Source: Rotaria sordida (lineage: Eukaryota > Rotifera > Eurotatoria > Philodinida > Philodinidae). Taken from it: a stretch of DNA of 64,000 nucleotides. The DNA lies in the NCBI GenBank assembly GCA_905250125.1, contig CAJNOL010000034.1:215649-279648 (forward strand). Reading direction: 5' to 3'. A model generated the notes under the pieces. It saw nothing but the letters and a program-made list of their open reading frames with translations. It was not told where the DNA came from and did not search any database. This document shows positions 25,257 through 38,800 of this stretch, in pieces; the stretch's first letter is position 1; the number at the start of each line of letters is the position of its first letter. The position numbers and the translations under genes were made by a program.

Positions 25257-26337
25257 ATCAAAGAATGGGGTATGGAAGATTCAATGATTGTTGAACTTTC
25301 ATTTATGTTTATTATTATTCTTGGTCGATGGATTGTACCAAAAGGAAATATTTCTCATAGTGCTTTATCTCAATTATTACTTGTCTATTTATCACTTGCT
25401 GTGGATATACTTGATTTATTCACATTATTTAATGAACGAGAAATTCAAATAAGTTTACCAATGGTTCATTCAGTTCTCATTATTTTTTCTTTATGTATGC
25501 TTCAATTTGCACTCAATCTAACAGCAACTCGGGGTCGATCATTTCATGCTGAATTTGATCAAGCAGAAATTGAAATGCATCAATCAGCACCATCTGAACT
25601 ACCAACACCATTAATTACAAAACCTTTACCACATCAGCATCAATTTTTATCACGATCAGCATCATCATCAACAACTCAACCAGTGACACCAAAAAGAAAA
25701 AATCCAACAATGAGCTTACAATCACGAGTACCAATAGTTTCTGTCATTAATTCATCAAATACAACTTTTCAACATACAGAAGCAATTAGAAGAAATGAAC
25801 TGGACTTAAATATATATCATTTACGTACGAAAATAATTTTTTTTTTTTTTATTAATTTATTGATTCATGTTTTCTATAGCTGAGTCACCATCAAGTACAG
25901 ATCGACTAACAATTAATCCTTGTGCATCAATTAGTTCGCTTACTTCATTACAATCACCTTTTTCGAATTCTCCAATTACTAAAAGAGTTCCACGTAAAAG
26001 ACCTATTGGTGGAAATGTAAAATTTTTTGTTCTTAAACGATCATCAAAACTTCTTCGTTCTGAAATGTGGTCAATACTTGTTACATTATCATTGCAAGAT
26101 GGTCCATTTCTTGCTCTTCGTCTTATTGCTATTAATGTTTATAATGTGAGATCATTTTTAACGTATTTCTTTACGTTTAAAAATTTTCTTATTCTGATTC
26201 TTCAAACATATCGTATTGCAGCAATATGTTTTGAAAAAGATGAACATGAAGAAGAATTTCAAGAAAAAGTTAATAAAATACAACATATGAGTATGGCTGC
26301 AACACAACTTGGTATACTACTTAATAGAAACATTTAA
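25257..26337 (+). CDS. TMEM26: TMEM26 alternative 3'-terminal exons (duplicated C-terminal half)
   Basis: Two exons, 25257-25824 and 25880-26337, begin at a normal acceptor (TTTATGTTTAG) in phase 0. That is the same phase as the acceptor of the first terminal exon, so both can splice to the donor at 23490. They repeat the family core (IIILGRWIVPKGNISHSALS, LLVYLSLAVDILDLF, MLQFALNLTATRGRSF, LQDGPFLALRL, FFTFKNFLILILQTYRI) but carry an extra Ser/Pro/Thr-rich loop of about 100 residues in the middle. Spliced to exons 1-3 they would give 479 residues. No own start codon or N-terminal half is present, so an independent gene is less likely. The alternative is a partial tandem duplicate that is no longer used, but the frame is intact and the motifs are conserved. 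Confidence 0.8.
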
Positions 26338-27369
26338 ATAATAATAAAAATATCACGTTTCTTTCTTTTTTGTTCGATTTTGTGTGCTTGTGTTCATGTT
26401 TGCAAGGCTTTTTCTTTTATATGTTAAAAAGATTATTGATATGCATTTATTCTAAAATGTACTTGATTTTGCAATTAATGAATACATATATCTCACTTTA
26501 ATAAAGATATTTGCACTCTGTGTATAACAAAGTTTTCAATGTATTACGAGTTTGTCCAAGCTTATGAAACTGACGGACTATTCAACATAATCATATATGT
26601 TAGCAATCATCTCACACATAACAAAGCAAACTTATGTTTTATCAAAAGATGAATGTATAAAATCTTTTAGTTTGCTTCTGTAGAATAATCCTGCAAAGTC
26701 TTATCGAATAGGAACTCCGAAACGATTCCTTTTCCATATTTAATAGATACAAATTGTTCAGAAATTAACGAAAAAATTTCTATATATCGAACAAGTTTTT
26801 TTATATCCAGCACAAATCAGTACTTAATATTCTATTAATTAATATATATAACTTGTTTGAAACTGACAAAAAAAAATCTGTTGACCCTTAAACCCTGGTA
26901 GAGGAGCAGGCACGGGAAATTTAAAAAAAAATATTCTTGTTTGTTTTTTTCAAAGAAGTTATATATACCAATTAATAGAAGATCAAGCACTGTTTTGTAC
27001 TGAATAAAATATTGTTTCATATGTAGAAATTTTTCCGTTAATTTCTGAACCATTTGTATATGTTAAGTATGAAAAAGGAGCGATTCTGGTGCTTCTTTGT
27101 GATAAGACTTAGCAAATTATTCTACAATGTCCTATGTCAATTCTTGCAGGACTTTGTAGTAATCAATGTGTAATTGAAAATCATACAACTCTGACTTTCC
27201 TCTAGATTGGTACTTCCAAAAATTGTTATTTTGAGCACAATTATGATTTTGGTGAAGACCTCCTGAGCAACACAAGCTGTATAGATTGTTGAAATTTTTA
27301 TCAAAGTGAGTACTCAATGAAATCTCTCGTTGGCCAAAATTTTAACTCTTTAACATTATTCTCTCATGA

Positions 27370-28155
27370 AATATGTGTAAAGGGTGTATACTAACTTCTG
27401 ATCCTCTTCGAGTAATATTCTTTTTTCTTATATGTTTCTTTTTCAGTATAATAGGCTGACATTTGCAGTATATATATTAGATATCTAGATCTATTCAACA
27501 CTAGAATTTCAGCTTTACACCTCTTGTAGTCAGAAAGATATAAGTAACCTAAAATTAGTAGAAATTTTTGGATTTATTTTTACAAACAGCACGGATGAAA
27601 ATACTATGCTCATTCGAACAATCTCTTATAATGAGTTATTCTTATTTTTCTGCAGATCATTCCTGCATTCTGTCATTTATCCACGTGGTTATTAAGAAAG
27701 AAAAATTGCTTGATTTGTTTTTATCTGATGCTCATAACGTGCAGAAACGACAAAACTTCAGGAAAGTTTTGAAAATAAATTAGAATTGGAAGGTCGAGTG
27801 ATGCAAGTTAAGATGGAGAGCAGATACATAAACATTGACGCACGGTGTTTTTTGCTTTATTATACTTAAAGAATTTCGATTTGTAAACCTCGTTAAAGCC
27901 ATCGCTTTTTATTTAATATCCTCCATAAAACGGCAGAAAAATCCTCAGAAATAAATCTAAAAATTCCCATTAGTTTTGGATTACTTATCTCTGTCTAACT
28001 ATAAGAGGTAGAAAGTTGAAATTCTAATGTAAAATAGATCTAGATGTCTAGTATATATGCTGCAAATGTCAACCTATTCTACTGAAAAAATATATAAGAA
28101 AAAAGAATATTATTTGAAGAGAATTAGAACTTAGTATACACCCTTTATGTGATTC
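27370..28155. mobile_element. inverted-repeat element with ~190-bp arms
   Basis: The left arm (about 27370-27580) and right arm (about 27960-28155) are inverted copies. AAGGGTGTATACTAACTTCT pairs with the complement of the block ending TATACACCCTTT, and a long shared segment includes TGACATTTGCAG.ATATATA and AGATCTATT. By eye the arms are 80-85% identical with small indels. The ~380-bp centre is not palindromic and shows no transposase. It is probably a non-autonomous DNA transposon. Confidence 0.65.
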
Positions 28156-28289
28156 AAGCTAAGGTTTTTTTTGTTTATTCAAAAATATATTTCTTTAACT
28201 GTCAACATGATACGAATATAATCAAAACAAACCCGATAATCTTATATAGTCATTTATCATAGTTAAAGTTGATGTGCTGATGATTTTCA

Positions 28290-30300
28290 GAAACTCCAAT
28301 AGAATATTCAAAGATTTCTATCGATCAATCATGTTCTGTCAACACCAATCAATCAAAAGTAATACATGACTCTACTTCGTATAATGATTTTCAGCATACA
28401 GAAAATGAATCGATTCTATTGGAATTCGCAATTTGATCAAGAAAAATATCCAGAGTCTTTTCTCATGTTCAAGATTTCATTATTTTTTAATAATGAGAAT
28501 GAAATTCTCGCTACTTTTTTATGTTTGACACGTTTTTTTGACACGAAACGATGAAATAATCAAGCTTTAGAAAATTTAACATTAGATATTCAAAAAGAAC
28601 TTGATATTCAAAACGATAGGCTTACATTAGATCAAGTGTTAATTATCATAGAACAATATGATAAAACTGGAACGATTTTATCCGTCAATATTTATAAAAT
28701 GTCATCAAATAGTTCGAAAAGATGAATAGCTTATGATTATTTTGAAGCTGCTTCAAATGATGCAGAAAAATATGAGAAAGTATAGTTTTTATCACATGAA
28801 AAGTTCAGATCGCATTAGAATTCTCACCAAATTCGTTATTCTGAACATTAATTTATGATTCTCTTGATATTGTTCGTCATTCAATAGGCAACTATTTAGA
28901 AACATAAATACACAAGTTACGAGAAAAAAGGACTTCTACAAGAAAATTGATCATAGAAAAAAATACAAATACCGAAAGTCTACAAGAATATTCTATCTAT
29001 TCTTCAATCAATAATTTATCTCGTACATACATCTATTATTAAAGGATCGTATTGATTTTTCTCAAATAAAAATTTCTTGTATTGAATCGTTTCAAATTAC
29101 TGAAGTTACTTAACAATTTAACCAAAATTAAATTTAAATAGAGTTATTCTGCAGAAGCATTGAATCAATTTTTAATAGTTCTCTACATCGATAAACATGA
29201 GTTACTATGAGATAAATTATCCATCACTTTCAAATATGTATTATCATATTGAATTTGTTCAAGCGAAATAATGTGTAGAAGCATTAGCAAAAATATGACT
29301 ATCGATACACTGACAGTTAAGCTTGTGACATTTGAACTTTTTATGCGTAATATAGGTCAAAATAAATGATAGATTACACTTCCTTTGTTTAGTACGATTA
29401 CGTAACATAGTATCTAACGACACCCGAACGTATTAGTCACTTTTCTTCTTGAATGAACCAGCTAATGTTTTAAATGGAATGAAAAATTCTCTCAAGGATA
29501 TAGGTGTAGATGTGGATCGCTTTTTGACATTCACGTACATTCACATTCTTTTTACGTTAATAATCTATTGAAGTTCAGATGTCGAAGCTGGTCTGTCACA
29601 TGCTCAACTATCGCGTCACCAACCACAGAAATAGACGATAGTAAATGATTATGAATAAATGACTGTAGTTTAAGTATACTATTGCGCTCCGTGACAATTG
29701 TATCTACATCACCAAGAAGAATTTAGTCATAAAAATGATAAGGAATGATTTTCCACTGCCGATGGAATACGTCGAATAGTTGAGTCCTTGACATGACTTT
29801 AAGTGGCATTTGACAACGCTTCCTCTAGACACTCTTTCACTTAACATATTATATTGTTTTCAACTACATCGGTATACAATTGCCTTTCTTTGAGAATTTT
29901 GATTATCAACGATTCTATGCAAATGACGTATTCAATCAAAACAAAAAAGATTTTATTTCGGTTAATGAAATATAACATGCAAGATATCTATATCTTTACA
30001 AAAATTAAGTTTAGCATATCAGTGCTATATGTTCCATATTGAAAAGTATGCAAATTCATCCTTGTAATTCTTATTAACTACAGTACCGACAAATGAACTG
30101 ACTTTTCCATACGCATGCTAATTATGAAATGAACATGAAATGAAAGTATCAGATGAATTAATACTTGCATCTTTGAGTAAGAGTGCATCTTGTTTTTATA
30201 ATAATCAATAAGTATATCAAATAAACTCACATCTTCAATAAGAAACATCGATTTACCTTCAAACTTTGGGACCTTAATCAGTATTGAGTGCCTTAATATT
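28290..30300 (+). pseudogene. decayed protein-coding relic, unidentified
   Basis: Several short stretches on the + strand look coding but are broken by stops and frameshifts. Examples are ETPIEYSKISIDQSCSVN near 28292, QALENLTLDIQKELDIQNDR near 28563, RLTLDQVLIIIEQYDKTGTI after it, IAYDYFEAASNDAEKYEKV near 28725 and MSYYEINYPSLSNMYYHIEF near 29200. The amino-acid composition and codon use are like real genes in this window. No family was recognised. It may be a dead host gene or an eroded transposon ORF; the right-hand boundary is a guess. Confidence 0.35.
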
Positions 30301-30932
30301 GACATAAATTTGAACCGAATTCAAGCATGTTTAGTCAAGATATCGAAAATATTAGTACAGTAGTAGAGCACTAAAAGTAATAATAGTAATAATTGTATAT
30401 ATCTCTGCTAAGAAGGCCTGGAAGACCAAATCATTGTAGAGTGCTTAATAACACATTAAGATCTATCGTTTGAACATATACTTAATCAAAAAGTGATTTG
30501 ACAGTTGTGGACATTTCCTCATAAATTATAAATAAGATATCTTAAGTTAGAGAAAAACGATTTTAATCTTGTTTATATACGACAAACTAGCTTTAATAAA
30601 GAGTCCAATGGTTCAATTATCTTGTAGATATGCTGATTCTTTAAAACGAATATATTCACTAATTCTGAGTTATAGCGCCATCTTCTCACATTCATTTAAA
30701 TAGATTTATTACATAAGCGATAGAAAACGTTTATTACCTATGATTTTGTACAAACATGATACACCTTCAAACAAGATTGAGCAATCTGATCATGTGTTTC
30801 TACGTAGTAACACCAATCAAATTGCTTCATTCATTCAACTTTAATAAATCGTGTAGCAGGTGCAAGGCCTATATAGCAACCTATGTAAAACGTTATGGTC
30901 TTTTTCTTTCCTATTTGTTTAACCTTTTACTA

Positions 30933-33900
30933 ATGTTGAAAAATCAATTCGTATTATTTTGGGAATGTGTCTTCGGTCCAAAACTTTATCAAACTTATCC
31001 ACTTGTACCACCATCACCTACTCGACAAGTATATTTCAAATAAATTTTTTTTTAAAGAAAGTTTTTTTTGCTATCTTACTCTAGCCTACTCATCTATACA
31101 TAAAAAATACAACAGAAACACTTAGTGATATTGTTTTTCTTGTTGTAAGAATATCTTTATTCTAATGTGTTTCTTTTTATTTTCGAATATATTTTAAATA
31201 TAATTTAGTTAAAAATATTACTTGGAATATTTCAAACAATTTGTCCATTATGTATATTGTATTTTTATTATAAAGGATCGTTAACATATGAAAATGGTAT
31301 ATTACTTCTACGGCTTAGTAGCTGTATGATAATTATACCAATTTATTTTATGTTATTACGTGGTTCGTTAAATTTAATATCTGAACAAATTTTATTAGAT
31401 TATTTCCTTTTTGTTGATTAGGAATTAGTCGTTTTATAAATCCAACTTATAAAACATTTATTAATGAATTTTTTCAAGTAAAATGTAATTCAACACAAAA
31501 AACCCGTCAAGTAATGAAAAAATGTCAAAAATAATAATAAAATAAATTTTTCAAAAAAAAGTTTTTTTTAGAAACTTTTAGCTAAATATGATTTTTCACT
31601 TTCACATTGGAAACCTGATTATATAATACAATCATCTACTATTCGTAAATTACCAATGATATCAACATCAGAAAAAAATTTAATTAATCAAACAGAAGTA
31701 ACATTTATCGAACGATTATTTCATTATCCATCGCTTTTAGTTGGTTATATATGTGTTAATGTATTTGGTCGTCGTTTAATGTTTCCTGGAAGTTTACAAA
31801 TTATTCGTCATATGACAAATCGTGCTTTACTTGATGGACGAACAAATTTAATTGTTTCTCATCGTGCTAAACGTTATATATTACGTACATCTGATGGAAA
31901 TCATATTGATACAATATTTGTTGATCGACGTACAATAGATAATAGACAAACATTAATTATTACTTGTGAAGGTAATGCAGGTTTTTATGAAATAGGTTGT
32001 ATGATGACACCTATTGAAGCTGGTTATTCAGTACTTGGATGGAATAGACCAGGATTTGGTGAGAGTTCGGTGAGTTCGATAGGAATACATGAAGATTTAT
32101 TTAAACATATGAATCTTAATTGCACTGAAACAAAAGAAAAGTTTCTATCTATAAGTTATCTGTACTAACTTAAGAGAGCATCTTATGAGTTAAAATAGGT
32201 TATAAGAAGGTGAGTCGAGAGTTTCTAGACAAAATATTTGATAGTTTTTGGCGTATTTTTGTGCTCCCATATCGTACTACCGCTGGTATGCCGTGGTATT
32301 CATAAGAACTGTCAGTCGCGCCTACGACTTTCGGTTTCAGCTATAGACGATTACAGAGAGTATTTTCTATACAAAATTCGAATTATTTATTAGAAAGAAT
32401 TCAAATTAATCGAGAAGAAAACAGTTTCAGAATATATTTTACTAATAAAAAATGATACCATGACTGAAGCCAGTTTGGGTCCTGTAACTAGTACAGATGC
32501 ATCAGCATTATCTCAGTGCATCGTAAACGACCCAATTCTGTAGGTTTTAACAAACTTCAAAAATATTCCTCATTGTTCTAGACATGCAACAAAAATTTTA
32601 TCGAATATATCTCACGATACAAAAAATAATTCTCTACAAAGCGTTATATTTTTTGCAAACTTTTGAGATGCAGTACAGGCTTTTATAAAGTTTACCACAA
32701 GAAAAATGACTATTGCACCGATTTTCAGCACAAAATGATCATCCATCACAACTCTGTCATCTTTTAGTGGATTAATCAGAACTCTCTATTCTTGCATAAG
32801 TTTTGTAGAGGAGAGATCACTCTCAAGTACTATATATGTTCAGACTTGTCGTCAGAAAAATAAGATCTTTTTCTTCTCCATAAAATTTTTTTTTGACTCC
32901 TGTCAAGGTTTACTTATAGCTCAATAGGAAAAAGCCATGGAAAGATTCTAAGCATACGTTCTGCAAGAGTATAGAATTGTGATTCTCATAAAATACTTCT
33001 CACTCTCTTTTCGTATGCATTTGAATACGCGAAAAATAGTCAAATATTTTGCCGAGCAATTTTCGGCTTACTTCTTACGTTCTCTCACAAATACGAATGT
33101 TTTCGTTTATTATTTCTGTTTGCCAATATAATATCTTGAAACTTTCATCTTCATCGAACTCTAAAATATTTTTAAACAATGATAAAATTTATTTCAAGTT
33201 CATATTTCTTAATTTTATTTTTCTCAAATATTTTCCTTAACACTAAAATTCTAATAACTTGATACTATTGTCATAACGAAGATTTATAGATTATAATTTA
33301 TTCTAAATCATTGCTGACTTTATTGATAATACTGATTCATAATTAGCAGAGTTTCTCTCAATAAAATTTCTTCTATAGTTGTAACTACTGCTGTCTGAAG
33401 AAGTTAAAAAAAAAACTTTATTTTCTTAGGGTTACCCAGGTACACTCTCAGAAATAAACTCCATCGACGCTGTAATGCGTTATGCAATTGAAGAACTTCA
33501 TTTTTCTGTTAATAATATAGTAGTATTTGCTTGGTCAATTGGTGGTTATTCAGCATGTTGGACAGCTGTACATTATCAAGATATCCGTGGTCTTATACTT
33601 GATGCTGTATTTGATGATGTTTTACCCTTAGCACAACGACAAATGCCATCATTTGTATCAAAATTTGTTGAAAAAACTATACGTTATTATCTTGATTTAA
33701 ATAATATTCAATTACTTAAATTATATAATGGACCATTTTATCTTATACGTCGTACATACGATGAAATAATGAATTTTATACCTGGTAACTTAGCAACTAA
33801 TCGTGCAAATGAAATTTTATTTTCTATTTTACCATATCGTTATCCATTTATCTATCATAATGATGAAACATTTACACTTTTAAAGCAATATGTTTGTTCA

Positions 33901-34216
33901 AAAAAAGTGCACAAACAAAGATTGTTTCATAAATATTGTTCAGATATAGATGATATACAAATACAAATTGAACGATATCAACTAGAAAATCCAATTGGAT
34001 CGTATCCTTGCAAATTTGGTTTGTAGTTAAATTTTAAAAAAATAATAAAAATTTCTTCTAATAAATCTTTCTTTTTTTTAAGGTAAAAATTTATCATTCA
34101 ATGAACGACAACGTTTTGCTATTTATTTAGTTGATCAATATTTGATTGATTTCGATTCACAACATTGTACATCATTACCACAAAGCTATTTTTATTTACC
34201 TAATCGATGTGTTTGA
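30933..34216 (+). CDS. ABHD16A: ABHD16-type phosphatidylserine lipase
   Basis: Six exons: 30933-31028, 31209-31362, 31422-31510, 31572-32069, 33430-34018, 34083-34216; 519 residues (human ABHD16A has 558). The N-terminus matches the family (CVFGPKLYQTY; human CVLGPRLYKIY). Two membrane helices follow, then LRGISRFINPTYKTFI, FGRRLMFPGS and GNHIDTIFVDRR. The hydrolase core starts with CEGNAGFYEIGCMMTPIEAG. The nucleophile elbow is FAWSIGGYS with Ser315, and the acid is likely Asp390 in LIRRTYDEIM. The C-terminus reads HCTSLPQSYFYLP (human HCSPLEPEEFQLP). ABHD16A hydrolyses phosphatidylserine to lyso-PS at the ER membrane; the sequence keeps what is needed for activity. The catalytic His was not pinned down. 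Intron 4 is long (32070-33429) and may hold an old TIR element. A vs B paralogue identity is not certain. Confidence 0.92.
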
Positions 34217-35889
34217 TATTTTTTTTTAAATATAACTAATAAAAAACAAAATTCTCCTCTTTTGTATATGAGTATCAACTCTTTTTTTTCTCTAATAATC
34301 ATTAAAAGAAAATAAGTAACGAATGCTACAAAAATCCGACATTAATTTTGTTTTTAGTTTATCATAACAATAACTCATTGTAGAGTCTCGATATTATTAT
34401 GACATACGAAAAGAAGTGATTTTAGCAGATAAAATCCCACAGGAAAGACTTAATCAAGTATTTGAACTAATAGCCATGCTTAGTCACGCATAATCAATTT
34501 ATTGAATCTATTTTTCAAATAATCTTCGATTAAGAAATTTTGTCATCTTGATTAAGACATTCCATGTAATGATTAAAAGCCGTTTGATTGATGAAATTTA
34601 TCAATTAGATCAAGCAGCAAGAAAATACGTAGTATTCTATCTGTAGAAATTGTTATAGTGACTTTCAACATCTTGAATGCTAGTCGATAATCTATCTTCT
34701 TGTTCCATTTTAAGAAACTCGTGATTAGGAGTCTCATTTCTTTCCATATCTGCCAAGTTTTGGAACAAAAATTTGATTAACTCTTTTGTGTGAACTTTTA
34801 TTTGCCAAAATCACTACTTTTGAAATGTCTTAAGTCGTTTTTATTTTATTCGAAAGAGCGAAGTCTCTACTTACAAAATTATGTACAAAATATTTCGTTC
34901 TGAAGATTTAACAATTTTAAGAAGATGTTTGATTGGACAAAAGTGCCTTGTAACTTTACATGCAAGTATATTTAATCGATCTATCTTATAATCGGCTATC
35001 GAAATTTTTAGGTCCATTATATGTGAGTGTAACCAACGCGATGCAGACTTTCTAATTGTATCAAAATATTCAAGTTTTATTAAAAACTTAATTTTCTCTC
35101 TCTCCAACGATCAACGAAAGTTTTCTCATCATGTTTTATATTCGGTTTTATATAATATGAGAGCTCATTAAACTCTAATGGCACATAAAAAATATAGAGT
35201 TTCACTAACTTCGATTACTCGAAAAAAATCTCATTTGTCGAAATTATTTATTAATTGTGAGTCCTTGAAGTCAATAACGGATGATAGAAAAATGTCTATG
35301 TCGAACTCAATCGATAACTTGAAAATTTTATTTTTATCTATTTACAATTCTCTATCGTAGTGCTACAAAACTTGATAAAAAAAGAGAGAAAATAACGACC
35401 AATTTTGTTAGTGAATAGATATTTTCTGAATTCCAGAAGCGTGTAGAAAACTTCTCAGCCCTTTCGTGAAACAAATATTTTTACGCAGCTTCGTGATAGA
35501 AACTTTGCTCTTTCTAATAAGAGAGTAATCAAGTTTTCACAACGAGTTGTTGTCACGCTATAATGAAAACAAATTAATGCAGAACGTTTTCACCAATCAT
35601 TATATGACAAAAATGATTTGTCATTTTCTATCTTTTAAACAAGTAAGTAAACATGTTTGTAGTTGGTATAATTTTTAGTTAACGGCTGTAGTAGAATAAA
35701 TAACTGTCTTACTGTTATTTCAACGACACGTCAATTGGTTCGTTACAAACGTAAGTAATGTAAAAGTATACTCTCATGGTTTTTTTTTCTTTGATACACA
35801 GAAAAAAAAAATTACGCAGAAAAATTTTTAAATTTCTAAATTAGTCTTTTTGTCTTACGGAATTTTATTACCACACTTTTTTAATAGTT

Positions 35890-36940
35890 CAAGTGGTGTT
35901 ATTGTTAATTTTAATCTATTTCTATTTGTTATTGGAAAATTTTTCATGCAAAATGAATAATATATCTAATTGGTGCATTAAGACAAGTTAGAAAACCTGT
36001 TATAATATCACTATGAAGTTGAATGATAATATGGATAGACCATCAGAGGGCAATTGTTAAACCTAAAAACTATATATTCATATAGTCAAAACACACTTTA
36101 ATATAAAATGCTGCAATGAGTAATAAAAATACTTAAGAATTATAGCCAAAGAATTTATGTGAAGTAATTAAATTCATTCTCTAGAATAATTTCAACATAT
36201 TATTTCCATGTACAAATGAGTTATTTAAGATTTCATAGACTATACTAATCAGCTGTTATAAATACGAACGAAGTTGTTTTTGTCATTAATACGACTAAAA
36301 ACTTATTTAAGGAATAGTATATGACAGGAAGGATTATCAGACTTGGTGATATTGAATATTCCAAGCAAATTTTAAAATTGATATGGATAAAATAGTAGCA
36401 GAATTTATTGCAAAAGAAAAAACAATGCAAGAAAAATGAGTTTTTTGATACAAAATCTTTGTATTATTTTTAAACTCTTTTTTTATTTGCTTCATTCTAA
36501 TAAAAGAAAAAAAAGAAATGAATAAATAACAGTAAAAAAAGACAAATTTCGTCTTTTTTACTATGTTGACTCATAGTTGTTGTGTAGACGGTTGTCAGGT
36601 TGAAAGTATAGTTTTCTTTCATAATAATAAGATATTACAGTCTATTGCCATACCTCAATGCAAGACGCTGACTCGCCTATGGATGACGATATGTAAGTTT
36701 GTGTTATTATTTTTTAAATCCTAAACGTTTTATTTTTATTGTTTATGATAGTAGAAATATTTTTTTGTAGTCTGAGAAATATGAACGAAACATAACTTTT
36801 AAAATCAATATTACAACTCAATGATAGTTTTATAACAATCTTGATTAAGAATAATTAATACAAAAATTCGATATACTATTTATTTTAAATAAGAATTTTC
36901 CAATAACAAATAGAAATAAATGTTATATATTTTTCGAATA
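35890..36940. repeat. decayed inverted-repeat element
   Basis: The block CTATTTCTATTTGTTATTGG near 35923 recurs in reverse complement near 36900. Weaker similarity continues inwards from both (left to about 36020, right from about 36785). The core between the arms shows nothing coding. Boundaries are approximate and no target duplication was found. Confidence 0.5.
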
Positions 36941-37558
36941 ATTGTTTATTCTGTGTGTCAAAGACAAAAAAAATCATGAAATATGCTTTCGTTACTTACT
37001 GTGATTGAGAATTAAATGTGTCATTTCGAAATGATAAGAACAGGTTGATATATATTAAAATAGTACAGAGACTAGGAGATATTCTTTTGTATCTATGACA
37101 TACTAGACATGTTTTTATCTCTTTTTATCTAATCTAATATTTATTGCGTGTTGTTTATTAGCTGTGACAAATCATATTACGATTAATCAAAAAATTAGTT
37201 TATTCTTGTTTTATTAAGAAATTATTTACGAAAATATTTTTCTATTTTGTCACATTCATTTTTTTACTAGGTAAACTATTTATTTTGAAGATTGTATCGT
37301 GAAGTTTCTCTTCATTTTTTTTTCTTCGTTTACATCCTTGATCAAAGTATTTAATGAAAAAAAAACAGGTGAATAAAAACGATTCATTCGTTCGCTCTCG
37401 TCGTACTCGCCCTCCTCTTCAATCGATAGTTTTACTTGTTATAATATATTTTTTTAATTCTATTATATATAAAAGCCGGAAGAGAAATTGATTTTCTCCG
37501 TCTTCAAAAAAAGAGTTTTTGATGTTGTATTTACACTTTTATAATAAAGAAAAAGAAT

Positions 37559-38800
37559 CATTAAGTAATGAAATTGATTCTCTCGGGAAAAATGAGTTCT
37601 TCATTTTCCTAATACTCAATTCTAATGACAGAAGTCGATTGCAATTTGAATTAAATAATTATACCTCATTCTAGTTTTACACAGCTGACTCAAAAACTCA
37701 ATATTATCTATCTCCTATACTTTCATACTAAAGAGTATTCATATGGAAAGTTTTTCTCTCATTTTCAGCTCATTTATCTTGAACTATATGTCCTATGAGA
37801 GCTTTTTCTTTCCTCTATGGAATGGCATGTAGACGTGTGATAAATTATTTTCCTTTTCCCTTTTCCATTAGATAACATTGTTTACTTGCATATACAATAT
37901 GAAAAACATAATTGACAAAATTCATTTTCTATTGGATTTTGAAAGTAACGATCGACTTTGAATTATAAATCATTGAATAGTCCTTTAAAAATTCTACAAT
38001 CTTGCTCGTATGTTAATTTATAGATAAGATATTTCATTAAAATACATAATACTAGTGAATATCAAAATATCTAAGCTTTCTGATAAAAAAAGAAATAATT
38101 TATTTGAGATTAGTATAGAAATAAAATTAGTCAAACCATTATTTATTCATTTATCTTTTTCGATTTTTCTTGCTTTTTAAAGATTTATAAGTGGCTTTTC
38201 ACAATCAAACTGATGTTTTAAAAATCGATCAACTTAGTTTTTTACGTTGATTTCAAATATATGATTCTTTTTTTGTTAGAAAATCAAAATATTTTGATAC
38301 TAACGAGTATTATGTATTTCAATAAAATGTCTTACCTATACATTAACATCCGATCAAGAATAACATTGAATAGAATTTTGAAAGGACTATCGAATAATTT
38401 ATAATTCAAAGTCGATCACTACTTGCAAAATTCAATAGGAAGTGAATTTCATCGAAGATATTTTCATGTTATATATGCAAGCAAATAATATCATCTAAAA
38501 GAAAAAAGAAAAGAAAAATAATTTGTGACAAATCCTATATACTGTTCCATAGAGAAAAGAAAAAACTTTCATTTGGCACGTAACTCAATAAAAGAGCTCA
38601 AAATGGAAGAGATAGACTCTTCAAATGAATACTACATAGGATAAAACTATAGAAGATAGATAATATTGAGTTTTGAGTCAACGGCGTCAAACTAGAATGA
38701 GATGTAACTGTCTAATTCGAGCTGCAATCGACTACTGTCATCGAAATTGATGGAAATGGGAAACTCAATTTTACGAGAGAATCAATTTCATCACTTAACG
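37559..38800. repeat. ~1.24-kb imperfect palindrome (fold-back element)
   Basis: The left arm begins CATTAAGTAATGAAATTGAT and the right arm ends with its inverted counterpart ATCAATTTCATCACTTAACG. The two arms, each about 560-570 bp, stay alignable almost throughout. Shared blocks include AAAACTCAATATTATCTATC, CGATCGACTTTGAATTATAA and ATACATAATACT.GT. By eye identity is roughly 75-80%. Only ~110-130 bp in the centre are unpaired. There is no coding sequence. Confidence 0.75.

Larger units (their letters stand above)
26338..30932. other. intergenic, 4.6 kb
   Basis: No intact gene was recognised. The stretch contains an inverted-repeat element (27370-28155) and a decayed coding-like tract (about 28290-30300), both listed separately. 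Confidence 0.6.
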
